From positions 1 through 44,625 of IMG/VR virus record IMGVR_UViG_3300025009_000181: a stretch of 44,625 nucleotides of DNA. One strand, 5' to 3'. Shown here piece after piece: positions 24,859-31,349 of the stretch. Position numbers and translations under genes: made by a program. The DNA comes from a virus. Numbering within the stretch: the first letter of the stretch is position 1; the number at the start of each line of letters is the position of its first letter. The notes beneath the pieces were generated by a model. The model had not been told where the DNA came from and ran no database searches. It saw only the letters and a list, made by a program, of their open reading frames with translations.

Positions 24859-25127
24859 TGGCGATCACATTGGGACAGGCAAAAAATCTGGAGCGTGGTA
24901 CCACCGTTTACTCCACCCGCAACCGGAATCCGGATGGGAGCCCACAAAGGTGTAGGGTGACGAGCGTAAAGACGTGGAAATCGAAACGGAACGAGCATCG
25001 GGTGGAGGTGAGACTGGCGCACGGGTTGTACAGGTGGGATGTGGTGACGGAGCGGGACCTGGATCTGATCACACTGACGGAAGATAAGGCGCGTGGAGTC
25101 GATAATGGTGTGGAGTCGAGTAAATAG
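24858..25127 (+). CDS. Small basic early protein
   Basis: This 89-residue protein starts at ATG 24858 with AGGAGGTG upstream. The composition is basic, with alternating strands (Thr-Thr-Val-Tyr-Ser, Arg-Cys-Arg-Val-Thr-Ser-Val, His-Arg-Val-Glu-Val-Arg-Leu, Leu-Tyr-Arg-Trp-Asp-Val-Val), which suggests a small beta barrel such as an SH3- or OB-like nucleic-acid-binding fold. It is the last gene of the first early block. The hairpin at 25163-25201 and sigma-54 promoter B follow. Confidence 0.65.
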   Translation: MAITLGQAKNLERGTTVYSTRNRNPDGSPQRCRVTSVKTWKSKRNEHRVEVRLAHGLYRWDVVTERDLDLITLTEDKARGVDNGVESSK

Positions 25128-25142
25128 TTGTGGGTGGTCGCT

Positions 25143-25150
25143 TCTATAGA
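25143..25150. promoter_or_regulatory. Candidate upstream activator site for sigma-54 promoter B
   Basis: The TCTATAGA palindrome is followed by GGACAC. It lies 106 bp upstream of the -24 element at 25249, the same arrangement as at promoter A (101 bp). It is probably a binding site for the same activator; this is inferred from repetition and spacing. Confidence 0.55.
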
Positions 25151-25162
25151 GGACACGGAATA

Positions 25163-25201
25163 GGGATTCGGGTGGTGGCGGTGGTTGTCCCCCCGAATCC
25201 C
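25163..25201 (+). terminator. Hairpin ending the first early block
   Basis: GGGATTCGGG at 25163-25172 pairs perfectly with CCCGAATCCC at 25192-25201 around a 19-base loop. It lies 36 bp after the stop at 25127 and before sigma-54 promoter B. There is no U-tract, so its strength as an intrinsic terminator is uncertain; it could also bring the activator and promoter closer together. Confidence 0.6.
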
Positions 25202-25248
25202 CCCGTCCGACGCGAACCAAGCAAATGAAGGTTTGGTGCACGTCGGAT

Positions 25249-25264
25249 TGGCACGAGAGTTGCA
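25249..25264 (+). promoter_or_regulatory. Sigma-54 promoter B for the second early gene block
   Basis: TGGCAC at 25249-25254 and TTGCA at 25260-25264, with GG and GC again separated by exactly 10 bases. Transcription would start near 25275. A 7-bp inverted repeat (25206-25212 with 25241-25247) sits just upstream. The leader to the gene at 25329 is A/C-rich with AAGGAGG. Confidence 0.85.
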
Positions 25265-25328
25265 AGTAATGCCGGTATAGGACCGAACACGACACAATCA
25301 AACGAACAATCAAAAGGAGGATCAGCAG

Positions 25329-25574
25329 ATGGACGTTACAATCACATGTAGGTGTGACCAGTGTGGCACCCTCACAACAAAGGCGGTGGACGAGAAAAAG
25401 GCAGTGTACGCGATGGGAATGCACCAAATCGCGGTGGAAATGGTCGGCATGCATTACGAGAGCAAAGATGGTGGGAAATATATGTGTTGGAAATGCCGCG
25501 ACCACCTGATTGCATTGCGATCCCGTCACCAGCAGGAAATCGAAAACTTCTTCTACCCAAACGGAGAGGAATAG
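25329..25574 (+). CDS. Early zinc-finger-like protein
   Basis: This 81-residue protein starts at ATG 25329 with AAGGAGGA upstream, the first gene after sigma-54 promoter B. Cys-Arg-Cys-x2-Cys near residues 7-12 and Cys-Trp-Lys-Cys near residue 57 form a likely Cys4 zinc site separated by a helix. The C-terminus is a charged helix ending in aromatic residues. It may bind nucleic acid or a host protein; no family is recognised. Confidence 0.7.
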   Translation: MDVTITCRCDQCGTLTTKAVDEKKAVYAMGMHQIAVEMVGMHYESKDGGKYMCWKCRDHLIALRSRHQQEIENFFYPNGEE

Positions 25575-25578
25575 GACA

Positions 25579-26028
25579 ATGGGCGACTGGAATCGTTTTT
25601 GGCTCGGATTTGCTGGTGCCTGTGCTCTCGCGGGTGCTGTGATAACGATTGTACCGACACCGACAGCACCACCAACACCGACTGGACTGCACATAGTACG
25701 TGCATCAACCCCAACACCAGCTTACACGATTGAACGCCGCGTGGACGACAGCATTCTCATCCGCATTCCGGACGAGTTTTGCACCGGCACCGACATGGCG
25801 AACCTGGAAGCAGCCAAATTTGTTTGGAGGGAATTGCAGATGCGCGGTGCAGTTTGGGGTGTGATCGTAAACGACGGCTGGGTCCCGATGAGAAGACGTA
25901 TACACGTGGAAGAGGTGGAGGAGCTGATAGAGCTGTACGGGGATCCGGAACCACTTGAAGCAGATGAAGAGGAGAATGACAATGCGGAAGGTGACGATGG
26001 GTACGGGTACGGGCACCAAGATCGTTAA
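25579..26028 (+). CDS. Membrane-anchored early protein with acidic tail
   Basis: This 149-residue protein starts at ATG 25579 (GGAGAGGA upstream). Residues 6-26 are a hydrophobic segment (Phe-Trp-Leu-Gly-Phe-Ala-Gly-Ala) that could be a signal anchor. A Pro/Thr-rich linker follows. Residues 50-115 form a compact mixed domain with Arg-Arg-Val-Asp-Asp and Phe-Val-Trp-Arg-Glu-Leu. The C-terminal 30 residues are strongly acidic, then Gly-Tyr-Gly-Tyr-Gly. The topology suggests a periplasmic or membrane-associated domain. The end overlaps the next gene by 47 bases. Confidence 0.66.
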   Translation: MGDWNRFWLGFAGACALAGAVITIVPTPTAPPTPTGLHIVRASTPTPAYTIERRVDDSILIRIPDEFCTGTDMANLEAAKFVWRELQMRGAVWGVIVNDGWVPMRRRIHVEEVEELIELYGDPEPLEADEEENDNAEGDDGYGYGHQDR

Positions 26029-26239
26029 TAAACCCGTAATGCGGTGTAAGCATGGATTGCGGTGTGGACAGTGTGCCTATTGTGATGGTGGACTGGATCA
26101 CGCAACAGAAATCGGAACCGGTGCAAGAGGTAGTGCGGTTAGTACCATGAACCTGTCCGCACACAAATGGCAACCGGAGGACAACGGGTGGAACAAGCGC
26201 TACACGGGGGGAGTGGTGGCGGATAAGGAGGTGTTGTGA
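25982..26239 (+). CDS. Early Cys-rich protein
   Basis: This 85-residue protein starts at ATG 25982, seven bases after GAGGAG; ATGs at 25964 and 25976 are weaker choices. Residues 20-35 contain Cys-Lys-His-Gly-Leu-Arg-Cys-x2-Cys-x2-Cys, a compact zinc-binding knuckle. The rest is polar with Gly/Thr-rich stretches. The stop overlaps the next start (TGATG). Function unknown. Confidence 0.62.
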   Translation: MRKVTMGTGTGTKIVNKPVMRCKHGLRCGQCAYCDGGLDHATEIGTGARGSAVSTMNLSAHKWQPEDNGWNKRYTGGVVADKEVL

Positions 26240-26508
26240 TGAAAGATGGGCAACGGTTTATCGTGGAAGCAACGGTGGTGCTGAAGCTCAAGACGGTCGA
26301 GGGGAACGAGGTGAAGGGCGGCAGCGGTGAGACAAGGGTGTGGTTCCCGGTGAACGTCAATACGGCGGATAAAATCACCGCAACGCAAGCAAAAGACATG
26401 ATCGAACAGGAGGTAGAGGCATGCAGCACCGCAATGGCAGCAACACGCGTATTTCACCCCGTATCCGCACTCGCCGTTTGGCTTGCGCGCTCCTCGCTGC
26501 AGGGATAA
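26239..26508 (+). CDS. Small early protein, unknown
   Basis: This 89-residue protein starts at ATG 26239 with AAGGAGGT six bases upstream. The first 60 residues look like a small alpha/beta protein: Phe-Ile-Val-Glu-Ala-Thr-Val-Val-Leu-Lys-Leu-Lys strand, Val-Trp-Phe-Pro-Val-Asn-Val strand, then the helix Asp-Met-Ile-Glu-Gln-Glu-Val-Glu. The last 28 residues overlap the next gene in another frame and may be non-essential. No family recognised. Confidence 0.65.
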   Translation: MKDGQRFIVEATVVLKLKTVEGNEVKGGSGETRVWFPVNVNTADKITATQAKDMIEQEVEACSTAMAATRVFHPVSALAVWLARSSLQG

Positions 26509-26834
26509 TTTGTACCGGCGGTGGTTGTGGTGCGGTGGAAGACGCGATCAACCCCGAGCAGGACATCGACTACCACTACATCAGCCGATCCGAAATGGAT
26601 GAACGGTTCGGGGAGAAGTACAACGGGTACGCGGTGTGGAGGACCGGGTTCGGGGAAAATGAATGCGACATCTACCTGCTGGACGACATCAAACATTATT
26701 TCAATAGCGAGGACTGTTTTGAGGCGGTGCTGGCACACGAGGAGCGGCACTGTGCGGAGGGGAACTGGCACGGTGGGGATGCATACGTGGAGCCAGCGTG
26801 TCAAACCGCGATGGAAGAAATGAACAGTAACTAA
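26421..26834 (+). CDS. Exported zinc-metallopeptidase-like protein with HExxH
   Basis: This 137-residue protein starts at ATG 26421 after GGAGGTAGAGGC. Residues 1-45 are Arg-rich then hydrophobic (Ala-Cys-Ala-Leu-Leu-Ala-Ala-Gly-Ile-Ile), followed by a Gly-Gly-Gly-Cys that might be a loose lipobox, so export or lipid attachment is likely. The motif Ala-His-Glu-Glu-Arg-His at about residues 109-114 fits HExxH, the zinc site of many metallopeptidases, within a helix as expected. A Gly/Glu-rich stretch and a Cys pair follow. It could cleave envelope proteins or assist lysis; the substrate is unknown. Only the short motif supports the peptidase call. Confidence 0.62.
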   Translation: MQHRNGSNTRISPRIRTRRLACALLAAGIICTGGGCGAVEDAINPEQDIDYHYISRSEMDERFGEKYNGYAVWRTGFGENECDIYLLDDIKHYFNSEDCFEAVLAHEERHCAEGNWHGGDAYVEPACQTAMEEMNSN

Positions 26835-26873
26835 ACGCACCACATAACGCACACTAAAATGGAGGACGGAATC

Positions 26874-27236
26874 ATGAGTAATAGTGACAAGAAAGTCGGC
26901 ACGATCAATGGCAAGGATGTTTTCACTGACAGCGAAATTGAGAACTTGACGGATCTCGACACCGCGATGGGGGAAACGATAAACATGATGGTGAGCAAAT
27001 TGTCCGCACTCCCGAAGGTAAAGGACATCATGATCTCGGTGCGGTTCGGTGACGGCGGGCAGGCGGATGATGACAACGACCGGTGCATCACGGCTGGTAA
27101 AATCAGCGCCGCGTTCGTCTGCTCGATGGTGATGGAACTATTCGGAAAGGTGCCGAAAGATCTACAACCGAAGATTATGTTGGCACTGATGGGCAACCAG
27201 ATCAACAACATAAGGAAAAGAATGGGGGGTGATTGA
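26874..27236 (+). CDS. Hypothetical early protein
   Basis: This 120-residue protein starts at ATG 26874, eight bases after GGAGG; the upstream ATG at 26859 contains that site. It has an acidic first third (Asp, Glu, Thr), a beta strand Ile-Met-Ile-Ser-Val-Arg-Phe-Gly, and a long C-terminal helix with Phe-Val-Cys-Ser-Met-Val-Met-Glu-Leu-Phe and Lys-Ile-Met-Leu-Ala-Leu-Met. No catalytic residues are evident. It is the last gene before a sigma-70-type promoter. Function unknown. Confidence 0.68.
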   Translation: MSNSDKKVGTINGKDVFTDSEIENLTDLDTAMGETINMMVSKLSALPKVKDIMISVRFGDGGQADDDNDRCITAGKISAAFVCSMVMELFGKVPKDLQPKIMLALMGNQINNIRKRMGGD

Positions 27237-27279
27237 TAGTTACCCCCGCAAGCACCGTCGTGTATACCGGGTAGTTATA

Positions 27280-27308
27280 TTGACTGTATAGTCCGATTGT
27301 GGTATAAT
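27280..27308 (+). promoter_or_regulatory. Sigma-70-type promoter
   Basis: TTGACT at 27280-27285, exactly 17 bases, then TATAAT at 27303-27308. Both elements are near-perfect consensus in a short non-coding gap (27237-27376). Transcription would start near 27315 and first make the hairpin at 27319-27349 before the gene at 27377. Confidence 0.88.
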
Positions 27309-27318
27309 TCAGTTACGA

Positions 27319-27349
27319 TGGTGGACCACCACGCCGGGTCGGTCCACCA
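27319..27349 (+). other. 5' leader hairpin of the 27377 transcript
   Basis: TGGTGGACC at 27319-27327 pairs with GGTCCACCA at 27341-27349 (9 bp, 13-base loop). It begins within a few bases of the predicted start of transcription from 27308, so it would cap the mRNA 5' end. The tail CCACTCCCATCA also follows the terminator stem at 42066-42099. Confidence 0.65.
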
Positions 27350-27376
27350 CTCCCATCAAATGAACGCGAGGACGGT

Positions 27377-28555
27377 ATGCAAGACCTGCACGACCTTTAC
27401 ATCCACAAGCCACGAATGAAACGGGAACTATTCCGCGCAATGAAGAACCGTGCGGATCACCTACATACACTTTATAAGGAGGAGGGGGAAACAGGAAAAC
27501 AACACCTCATCACGGAATGGGAAGCAAAACGTATAAGTGCACAAGCAGATCGTATGATGAAGCCGGGATATAAGACCGGGAAAACCGCCACCAAAAAGGT
27601 GAGCAGAAAGAGGAGAAAAGTCATGAAGAAAGAAACCACCACCAAAACGACCACCACCGTTGAAACCAGTGCCCCCGCAGCCGAGAGCAAGAAGAAGGTA
27701 CAGGCAACCGGTGCCGTCACGTTGATTCTCACCGGGCTCGATGCGAAAAGTGCAAAGGCCGTTGTCGATGGCACCGGGGCCGAGAGTGCGAGTAAGGACG
27801 GGAATGCCTACCAAGCCGTGTTCCCGATTACCACCGACACGATCCGCGCCGCCCGTACCGATGGGATCAGCAACTACGGTGCCATGTTCGGCTTCAAATC
27901 GAATGCAACCGGTGCGCACATCACGCTATTCGGGGTTGACGCGGGGCTGCTCGATACGCTCTCCCGGTTGACGCGCCGATCCAAGCACCACCTGGATGCG
28001 TTGGGGCTGGAGTTCTCGATCGGTGAAGAGGACCTCACCGTCACCTGTACCCCGATACCGAAAGCTGGTGGATCTTATACCGCCGATGATGTCGTGCTGC
28101 AAACCACCGTTGCGGTGCTGCTTATCGCACGTGCACATAAAGCCTTGAATCACACGGAACACCCGCTCACCTATTTCGACTTCCTGCAGGCGATCGGGGT
28201 GACGGATGGGGTGAGGAGAGAAGAAGAGAGCGCCGTCACGATTCTGAACGGACTCGATCACTACATCAAACCGGAGAAAAAGAAGGCGGAACCGAAAGCG
28301 AAGAAGGAGCCGGGTGCCGAAAAGAAAAACGCCGTGAAGCCGTCCACGAAACCGGCTGCTGTTGCGACCCCCGGTGCCCCCGCTGGTTCCACCACTATCG
28401 GGAAGAAGAAGACCCCCGCATCCCCTCCCCCCGTTGGTGACACCGGGAACATCATGCCGACACCGGGGAAGATGAGCGTGAAGGAAAAGATCGCGGCTGC
28501 CCGTGCGAAGAAAGAAGCGGCGGCGGCTGCTGCACAAACGACCCCTACCAATTAG
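27377..28555 (+). CDS. Large early/middle protein of unknown function
   Basis: This 392-residue frame starts at ATG 27377 (GAGG upstream); an internal ATG at 27623 has a better AGGAG site and could yield a shorter form. Residues 1-110 are Lys/Arg-rich and mostly helical or disordered. Residues 108-270 form a folded alpha/beta domain with strands such as Val-Thr-Leu-Ile-Leu-Thr-Gly-Leu, a helix Leu-Leu-Asp-Thr-Leu-Ser-Arg-Leu-Thr, and Leu-Thr-Val-Thr-Cys-Thr-Pro. Residues 280-392 are a disordered Lys/Ala/Pro tail. It is the first gene after the sigma-70 promoter. No family is recognised; the basic ends suggest nucleic-acid binding. Confidence 0.72.
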   Translation: MQDLHDLYIHKPRMKRELFRAMKNRADHLHTLYKEEGETGKQHLITEWEAKRISAQADRMMKPGYKTGKTATKKVSRKRRKVMKKETTTKTTTTVETSAPAAESKKKVQATGAVTLILTGLDAKSAKAVVDGTGAESASKDGNAYQAVFPITTDTIRAARTDGISNYGAMFGFKSNATGAHITLFGVDAGLLDTLSRLTRRSKHHLDALGLEFSIGEEDLTVTCTPIPKAGGSYTADDVVLQTTVAVLLIARAHKALNHTEHPLTYFDFLQAIGVTDGVRREEESAVTILNGLDHYIKPEKKKAEPKAKKEPGAEKKNAVKPSTKPAAVATPGAPAGSTTIGKKKTPASPPPVGDTGNIMPTPGKMSVKEKIAAARAKKEAAAAAAQTTPTN

Positions 28556-28579
28556 GTCCACATGCAGAGGTAAGAACAA

Positions 28580-28637
28580 CGGTTGAGTGCGTTCCAATGC
28601 GGGCATCTTTAACGGAACGCGGGTGCGCACTCAACCG
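28580..28637 (+). other. Strong intergenic hairpin
   Basis: CGGTTGAGTGCG at 28580-28591 pairs perfectly with 28626-28637, with GCGTTCC/GGAACGC able to extend it internally through a bulge. It sits 25 bp after the stop at 28555 in a 120-bp gap and is not followed by U residues. It may be an attenuator or an mRNA 3' stabiliser. Confidence 0.65.
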
Positions 28638-28677
28638 CACCACATGTAGGACCGCCCTCATACAGGTGCTTGAGGGG

Positions 28678-28986
28678 ATGACGCCATTCAGTATCACACA
28701 CACCGAATTAGATCGCGTAATGCACTGCAGCCAATGCAAACGATTCCAGGAATACAACGGCAACGGTACCGATGGACCACCGATCAACTGCGGAATGGAC
28801 CGGCGATCCTACAACGCTGACGCAATTGACGTGGCGGAACTCGGGATTACATGTATAGATGACGTCATAGTTTACATCCAATGTTGCCTCACCGACAACC
28901 TGCTCCGAATAGAGGGGATGAACATGAACAGAGGTGACAAGGAGGTGTTGCGGTGGGAACGCAAAACGAAGGGGAGGTATAAATAA
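28678..28986 (+). CDS. Cys-rich early/middle protein
   Basis: I place the start at ATG 28678, nine bases after AGGTG, giving 102 residues; the frame extends to an ATG at 28597, but that lies inside a strong hairpin and has no ribosome site. Cys residues include His-Cys-x2-Cys-Lys-Arg at residues 16-21, Asn-Cys-Gly, Ile-Thr-Cys and Gln-Cys-Cys, suggesting one or two metal sites. The C-terminus is basic. The stop overlaps the next ATG (TAATG). Function unknown. Confidence 0.6.
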   Translation: MTPFSITHTELDRVMHCSQCKRFQEYNGNGTDGPPINCGMDRRSYNADAIDVAELGITCIDDVIVYIQCCLTDNLLRIEGMNMNRGDKEVLRWERKTKGRYK

Positions 28987-29165
28987 TGAAAAAAAGACCG
29001 GAGAAAATCGAGATTGCTGAAGTGCGGATCAACGACCCCGATGGTGGGGAGACGATCAAGCTTACACCGGAAGAAGACGGGGAGGATGTGGTGGACGATA
29101 TCGTGGCGGACGTCAGCCGGACCTCGCGTCTGTCCTCCCGATCATGCGACGTGTGGCGGGGATAA
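28986..29165 (+). CDS. Small acidic protein, possibly the front part of the next gene
   Basis: ATG 28986 overlaps the previous TAA. The 59-residue product begins basic (Lys-Lys-Arg-Pro-Glu-Lys), then is acidic, with Glu-Glu-Asp-Gly-Glu-Asp-Val-Val-Asp-Asp-Ile-Val. Its last 15 residues look non-natural (Ser/Arg-rich), whereas the other frame at that place encodes Pro-Asp-Leu-Ala-Ser-Val-Leu-Pro-Ile and runs into the next gene. A frameshift joining the two frames, natural or from sequence error, is possible. Confidence 0.5.
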   Translation: MKKRPEKIEIAEVRINDPDGGETIKLTPEEDGEDVVDDIVADVSRTSRLSSRSCDVWRG

Positions 29166-29470
29166 ACGAGCAGATCAAGGAGCTGCAGGCGGAACTGGAA
29201 GTGGAAAAAGCGGCAGCGGCGGAGATCCTTGCCCCGATCCACCTCTCCACCGGCATCCGTGGCGTTGCGGGTCCGTTCGGCAATCTCACCTTTTATTATG
29301 GGAAAAACACAAAATTCGATAAGAAGAAGTTGAAATTGTACCTGGTTAAGCAGAAGGTGAAGGCGGAATTGGTGGAGGCGGCTATCCTACACGCCACCTC
29401 CACCAAGGATAACGACAAGCTATCGATACAGTACGACCCCGATGCGATTAAGGTCGGTGGAGAGGACTAA
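29144..29470 (+). CDS. Gam-like or helical DNA-associated protein, tentative
   Basis: ATG 29144 gives 108 residues but has no ribosome site, and the frame upstream (Pro-Asp-Leu-Ala-Ser-Val-Leu-Pro-Ile) looks coding, so it may be the back part of the preceding frame. Residues 7-35 are a coiled coil (Ile-Lys-Glu-Leu-Gln-Ala-Glu-Leu-Glu-Val-Glu-Lys), followed by a strand Gly-Asn-Leu-Thr-Phe-Tyr-Tyr-Gly and a Lys-rich helix. This order resembles Gam-type nuclease-inhibitor proteins, but similarity is not certain. It converges with purZ, the two coding regions overlapping by four bases. Confidence 0.55.
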   Translation: MRRVAGINEQIKELQAELEVEKAAAAEILAPIHLSTGIRGVAGPFGNLTFYYGKNTKFDKKKLKLYLVKQKVKAELVEAAILHATSTKDNDKLSIQYDPDAIKVGGED

Positions 29471-30594
29471 CGACAGAGTGCGTAGCTCCACATCTGGTCA
29501 TTTTGGGGGCCGGTGCCGATGAAGGTGACCCGGCCCCCATTTCCACTAAGTTTACGGACGAAATCATCCACTGCCGGGTGGTTATCCCACAAAATCTCAT
29601 CCTGCTTCTTCCCATAAATACTCCAGTCCAGATAATTCGCGAATTGCAGGCATATCTGTGTCGGACCACACACGCGGACGAATCGGCGGAACCGCTCCCA
29701 ACTGAATTCGAATACGCGTCGGGGGAGCTTTGTCGTGGTTGTTATTTCCCCGAACGACAGCGGCGCACCGGTCGCATCCACCAACGGTGCTCCGCAGCGT
29801 TTCCTGACCTCTTCCCAGCTTATCTCGGCTGCCTCCGCGTACGAGCCGCTGTATCCGGTCCGGTTGCTAACTCGGATGGGGTACGGGCGTATGACCCCGA
29901 TGACTTCCCCGATCCATTGTGGTGGCACCCCCATCTCCGCCATCCCCATCGAGGTGTTGATCATCTTGGAAGTGCAATACGCGGGTGCGATCCCGTGCTC
30001 CAGATCCAGGTCAAACCCCTGCGTCATCTCATGCAGGATCGTATCACCGTCAAGCAGGGAACGGTTAACGAATGGCACCACTTCCATGATCCGTGCCCCG
30101 TGGTCCAACAGCATCTCGTCATCTTTCGCGAAATGCACGGGACCGAGATGTCCTCTTCCAATTTTACGTGACCGCGCCACCCCAACTCCTTGTGTGGTGC
30201 TCCCGATGTTGGAGAAGGTGCCACCACATTCCGCCGCAACGCACTCATCGGTGATAATGGTAGCGCGGGGATCAATATAGATGCGGTCGATATTGAGAGA
30301 CAGATCCAGCACCTCCTTGAGGAAAATTTTGACGTTGATCACCGACGTCGGCCCCAACGCGATCACCCCTCCTCGCATCTGCACCACTTTACCGGCGGCT
30401 GGCAGGTGATACGATACGTACTTGCTCCCGGCGTTGTTGATGTAGGTATGACCGGCATTGGGGGAAGCTGCCATCGTCACGATGTCAATCGGTGGATTCG
30501 TGTTGTGTGCGATGAATGCCGACAGTTTCCCTTTTGCTTCCGACCCGGCCTGACCACCAATTACGACGTTGAATTTTCCTTCTTGAATCAGCAT
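29467..30594 (-). CDS. purZ: PurZ, 2-aminoadenylosuccinate synthetase (Z-DNA pathway)
   Basis: This 375-residue member of the adenylosuccinate synthetase family is the size of phage PurZ and shorter than cellular PurA (about 430). The glycine loop is Gly-Gln-Ala-Gly-Ser-Glu-Ala-Lys-Gly-Lys at 14-23. Ser18 replaces the catalytic Asp of PurA (Gly-Asp-Glu-Gly-Lys-Gly), the diagnostic change in PurZ. His49 in Asn-Ala-Gly-His-Thr and the loop Gly-Ser-Thr-Thr-Gln-Gly-Val-Gly at 131-138 are retained. The known PurZ reaction joins dGMP with aspartate, leading via host PurB to 2-aminoadenine deoxynucleotide. ATG 30594 follows GGAGGA. It is transcribed leftward behind a 97-residue gene, opposite to mazZ and the polymerase. 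Confidence 0.93.
   Translation of the reverse strand: MLIQEGKFNVVIGGQAGSEAKGKLSAFIAHNTNPPIDIVTMAASPNAGHTYINNAGSKYVSYHLPAAGKVVQMRGGVIALGPTSVINVKIFLKEVLDLSLNIDRIYIDPRATIITDECVAAECGGTFSNIGSTTQGVGVARSRKIGRGHLGPVHFAKDDEMLLDHGARIMEVVPFVNRSLLDGDTILHEMTQGFDLDLEHGIAPAYCTSKMINTSMGMAEMGVPPQWIGEVIGVIRPYPIRVSNRTGYSGSYAEAAEISWEEVRKRCGAPLVDATGAPLSFGEITTTTKLPRRVFEFSWERFRRFVRVCGPTQICLQFANYLDWSIYGKKQDEILWDNHPAVDDFVRKLSGNGGRVTFIGTGPQNDQMWSYALCR
29505..29538 (+). terminator. Candidate terminator inside the 3' end of purZ
   Basis: GGGGGCCGG at 29505-29513 pairs with CCGGCCCCC at 29530-29538 (9 bp, 16-base loop), followed by ATTTCC. It lies 35 bp past the rightward stop at 29470 but within the purZ coding sequence on the other strand, so it could stop early transcripts before they run antisense through purZ. 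Confidence 0.55.
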
Positions 30595-30656
30595 GCGTGT
30601 TCCTCCATTTTTTTTTCGTGTGTGCGTTCTCGTGCGTGAGTGCGTGTTCGTGTGTG

Positions 30657-30950
30657 TTAGTACTGTTTTACCACCGCGTTTATTCCATCTATCACCCCCT
30701 TTATGTTTGGGTCCTTGTTTTTCGTCCGGTTCTCATATCTTTTCACCCTGCACCTGAACCTTTCTCTCTCCGCGTGTGTGAGATACGATGAGATTCGCGG
30801 GTGCAGCATGCTGCGCTGTAGTGTTATATCACGCGGCTCCTTATCCGCTTTTTCCACCATACAGTCTGTATATGCTGGTCTTGGAATCACTCGTATCGTG
30901 TCCCTCTTCGTCAACTCCTTATTATTGTACGTCTTCTTTTTTACTACCAT
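30657..30950 (-). CDS. Small basic protein preceding purZ
   Basis: This 97-residue protein starts at ATG 30950 after AAGGAGGGGG; the frame continues upstream through a repetitive non-coding-like stretch, which I discount. It is strongly basic, with Lys-Lys-Lys-Thr-Tyr at the start, several Arg/Lys helices and a short C-terminal amphipathic helix. No Cys pair or catalytic motif is visible. It is the first gene of the short leftward operon with purZ, separated from it by a 62-bp A/C-rich gap. It could be a regulator of the divergent control region or a small nucleic-acid-binding protein. Confidence 0.65.
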   Translation of the reverse strand: MVVKKKTYNNKELTKRDTIRVIPRPAYTDCMVEKADKEPRDITLQRSMLHPRISSYLTHAERERFRCRVKRYENRTKNKDPNIKGVIDGINAVVKQY

Positions 30951-31016
30951 TACATTCCCCCTCCTTCCTTTAAGCTTAAGCCGCCGCCGATGCTCGTCCC
31001 CGTTCTTTTTTTTTAG

Positions 31017-31140
31017 CTTGGGTCCCAAGGATATGTGTGACACGGAGACACGGAGACACGGAGACAAAGCAACGACTTGTATGACACGGCGCGTTGTGAC
31101 ACGGAGACGATGCTCCAAAGCAACGCATTGTATGACAAGC
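31017..31140. repeat. Palindrome and direct repeats in the divergent control region
   Basis: The gap 30951-31349 has no gene and separates the leftward purZ operon from the rightward replication block. CTTGGG-T-CCCAAG sits at 31017-31029. Two long imperfect direct repeats follow: TGTGACACGGAGAC ... CAAAGCAACG ... TTGTATGACA at 31036-31085 and 31095-31137. The first contains the 8-bp unit CACGGAGA three times (31041-31064). A third GTATGACA occurs near 31239. A regulator array or replication origin is likely; no clear -10/-35 pair was seen. Confidence 0.65.
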
Positions 31141-31349
31141 AAGTTACCACCACCGATACCTCAACCACCGCTAATAAAAGGAACCGCGCCCGTCGCGGCT
31201 TTCTCCATCCCATATCCACACCCCGCCCCCCAGCGGCTCGTATGACAAGTGGGCTTGACGGTCGGATCGGGCGGTGGTGGAGTGAGGGTAAGTGGCGGTG
31301 GGTAGGTCGGGAATTAACAGTCGAATTAGGTGAGGGTGAGGGGGAACGG

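Noticed and set aside
23541-25694. A 717-codon leftward open frame opposite the early genes
   Set aside because: It crosses at least six well-supported rightward genes, gaps, hairpins and a sigma-54 promoter, has low-complexity Ser/Pro/Cys/Arg composition and lacks a ribosome site. It is a shadow of GC-rich codons.
29467-30594. Ordinary adenylosuccinate synthetase (PurA)
   Set aside because: The Gly-Asp-Glu-Gly-Lys loop of PurA is Gly-Ser-Glu-Ala-Lys here, the protein is shorter than PurA, and mazZ- and dpoZ-like genes accompany it.
30951-31142. Upstream extension of the 97-residue gene to 31142
   Set aside because: The added codons run through the repeat region and have no coding character, while ATG 30950 has a strong AAGGAGG site.
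31077-31349. Upstream extension of the 31350 gene
   Set aside because: It translates the direct repeats and a non-coding leader; ATG 31350 with GAGGG is the more natural start.
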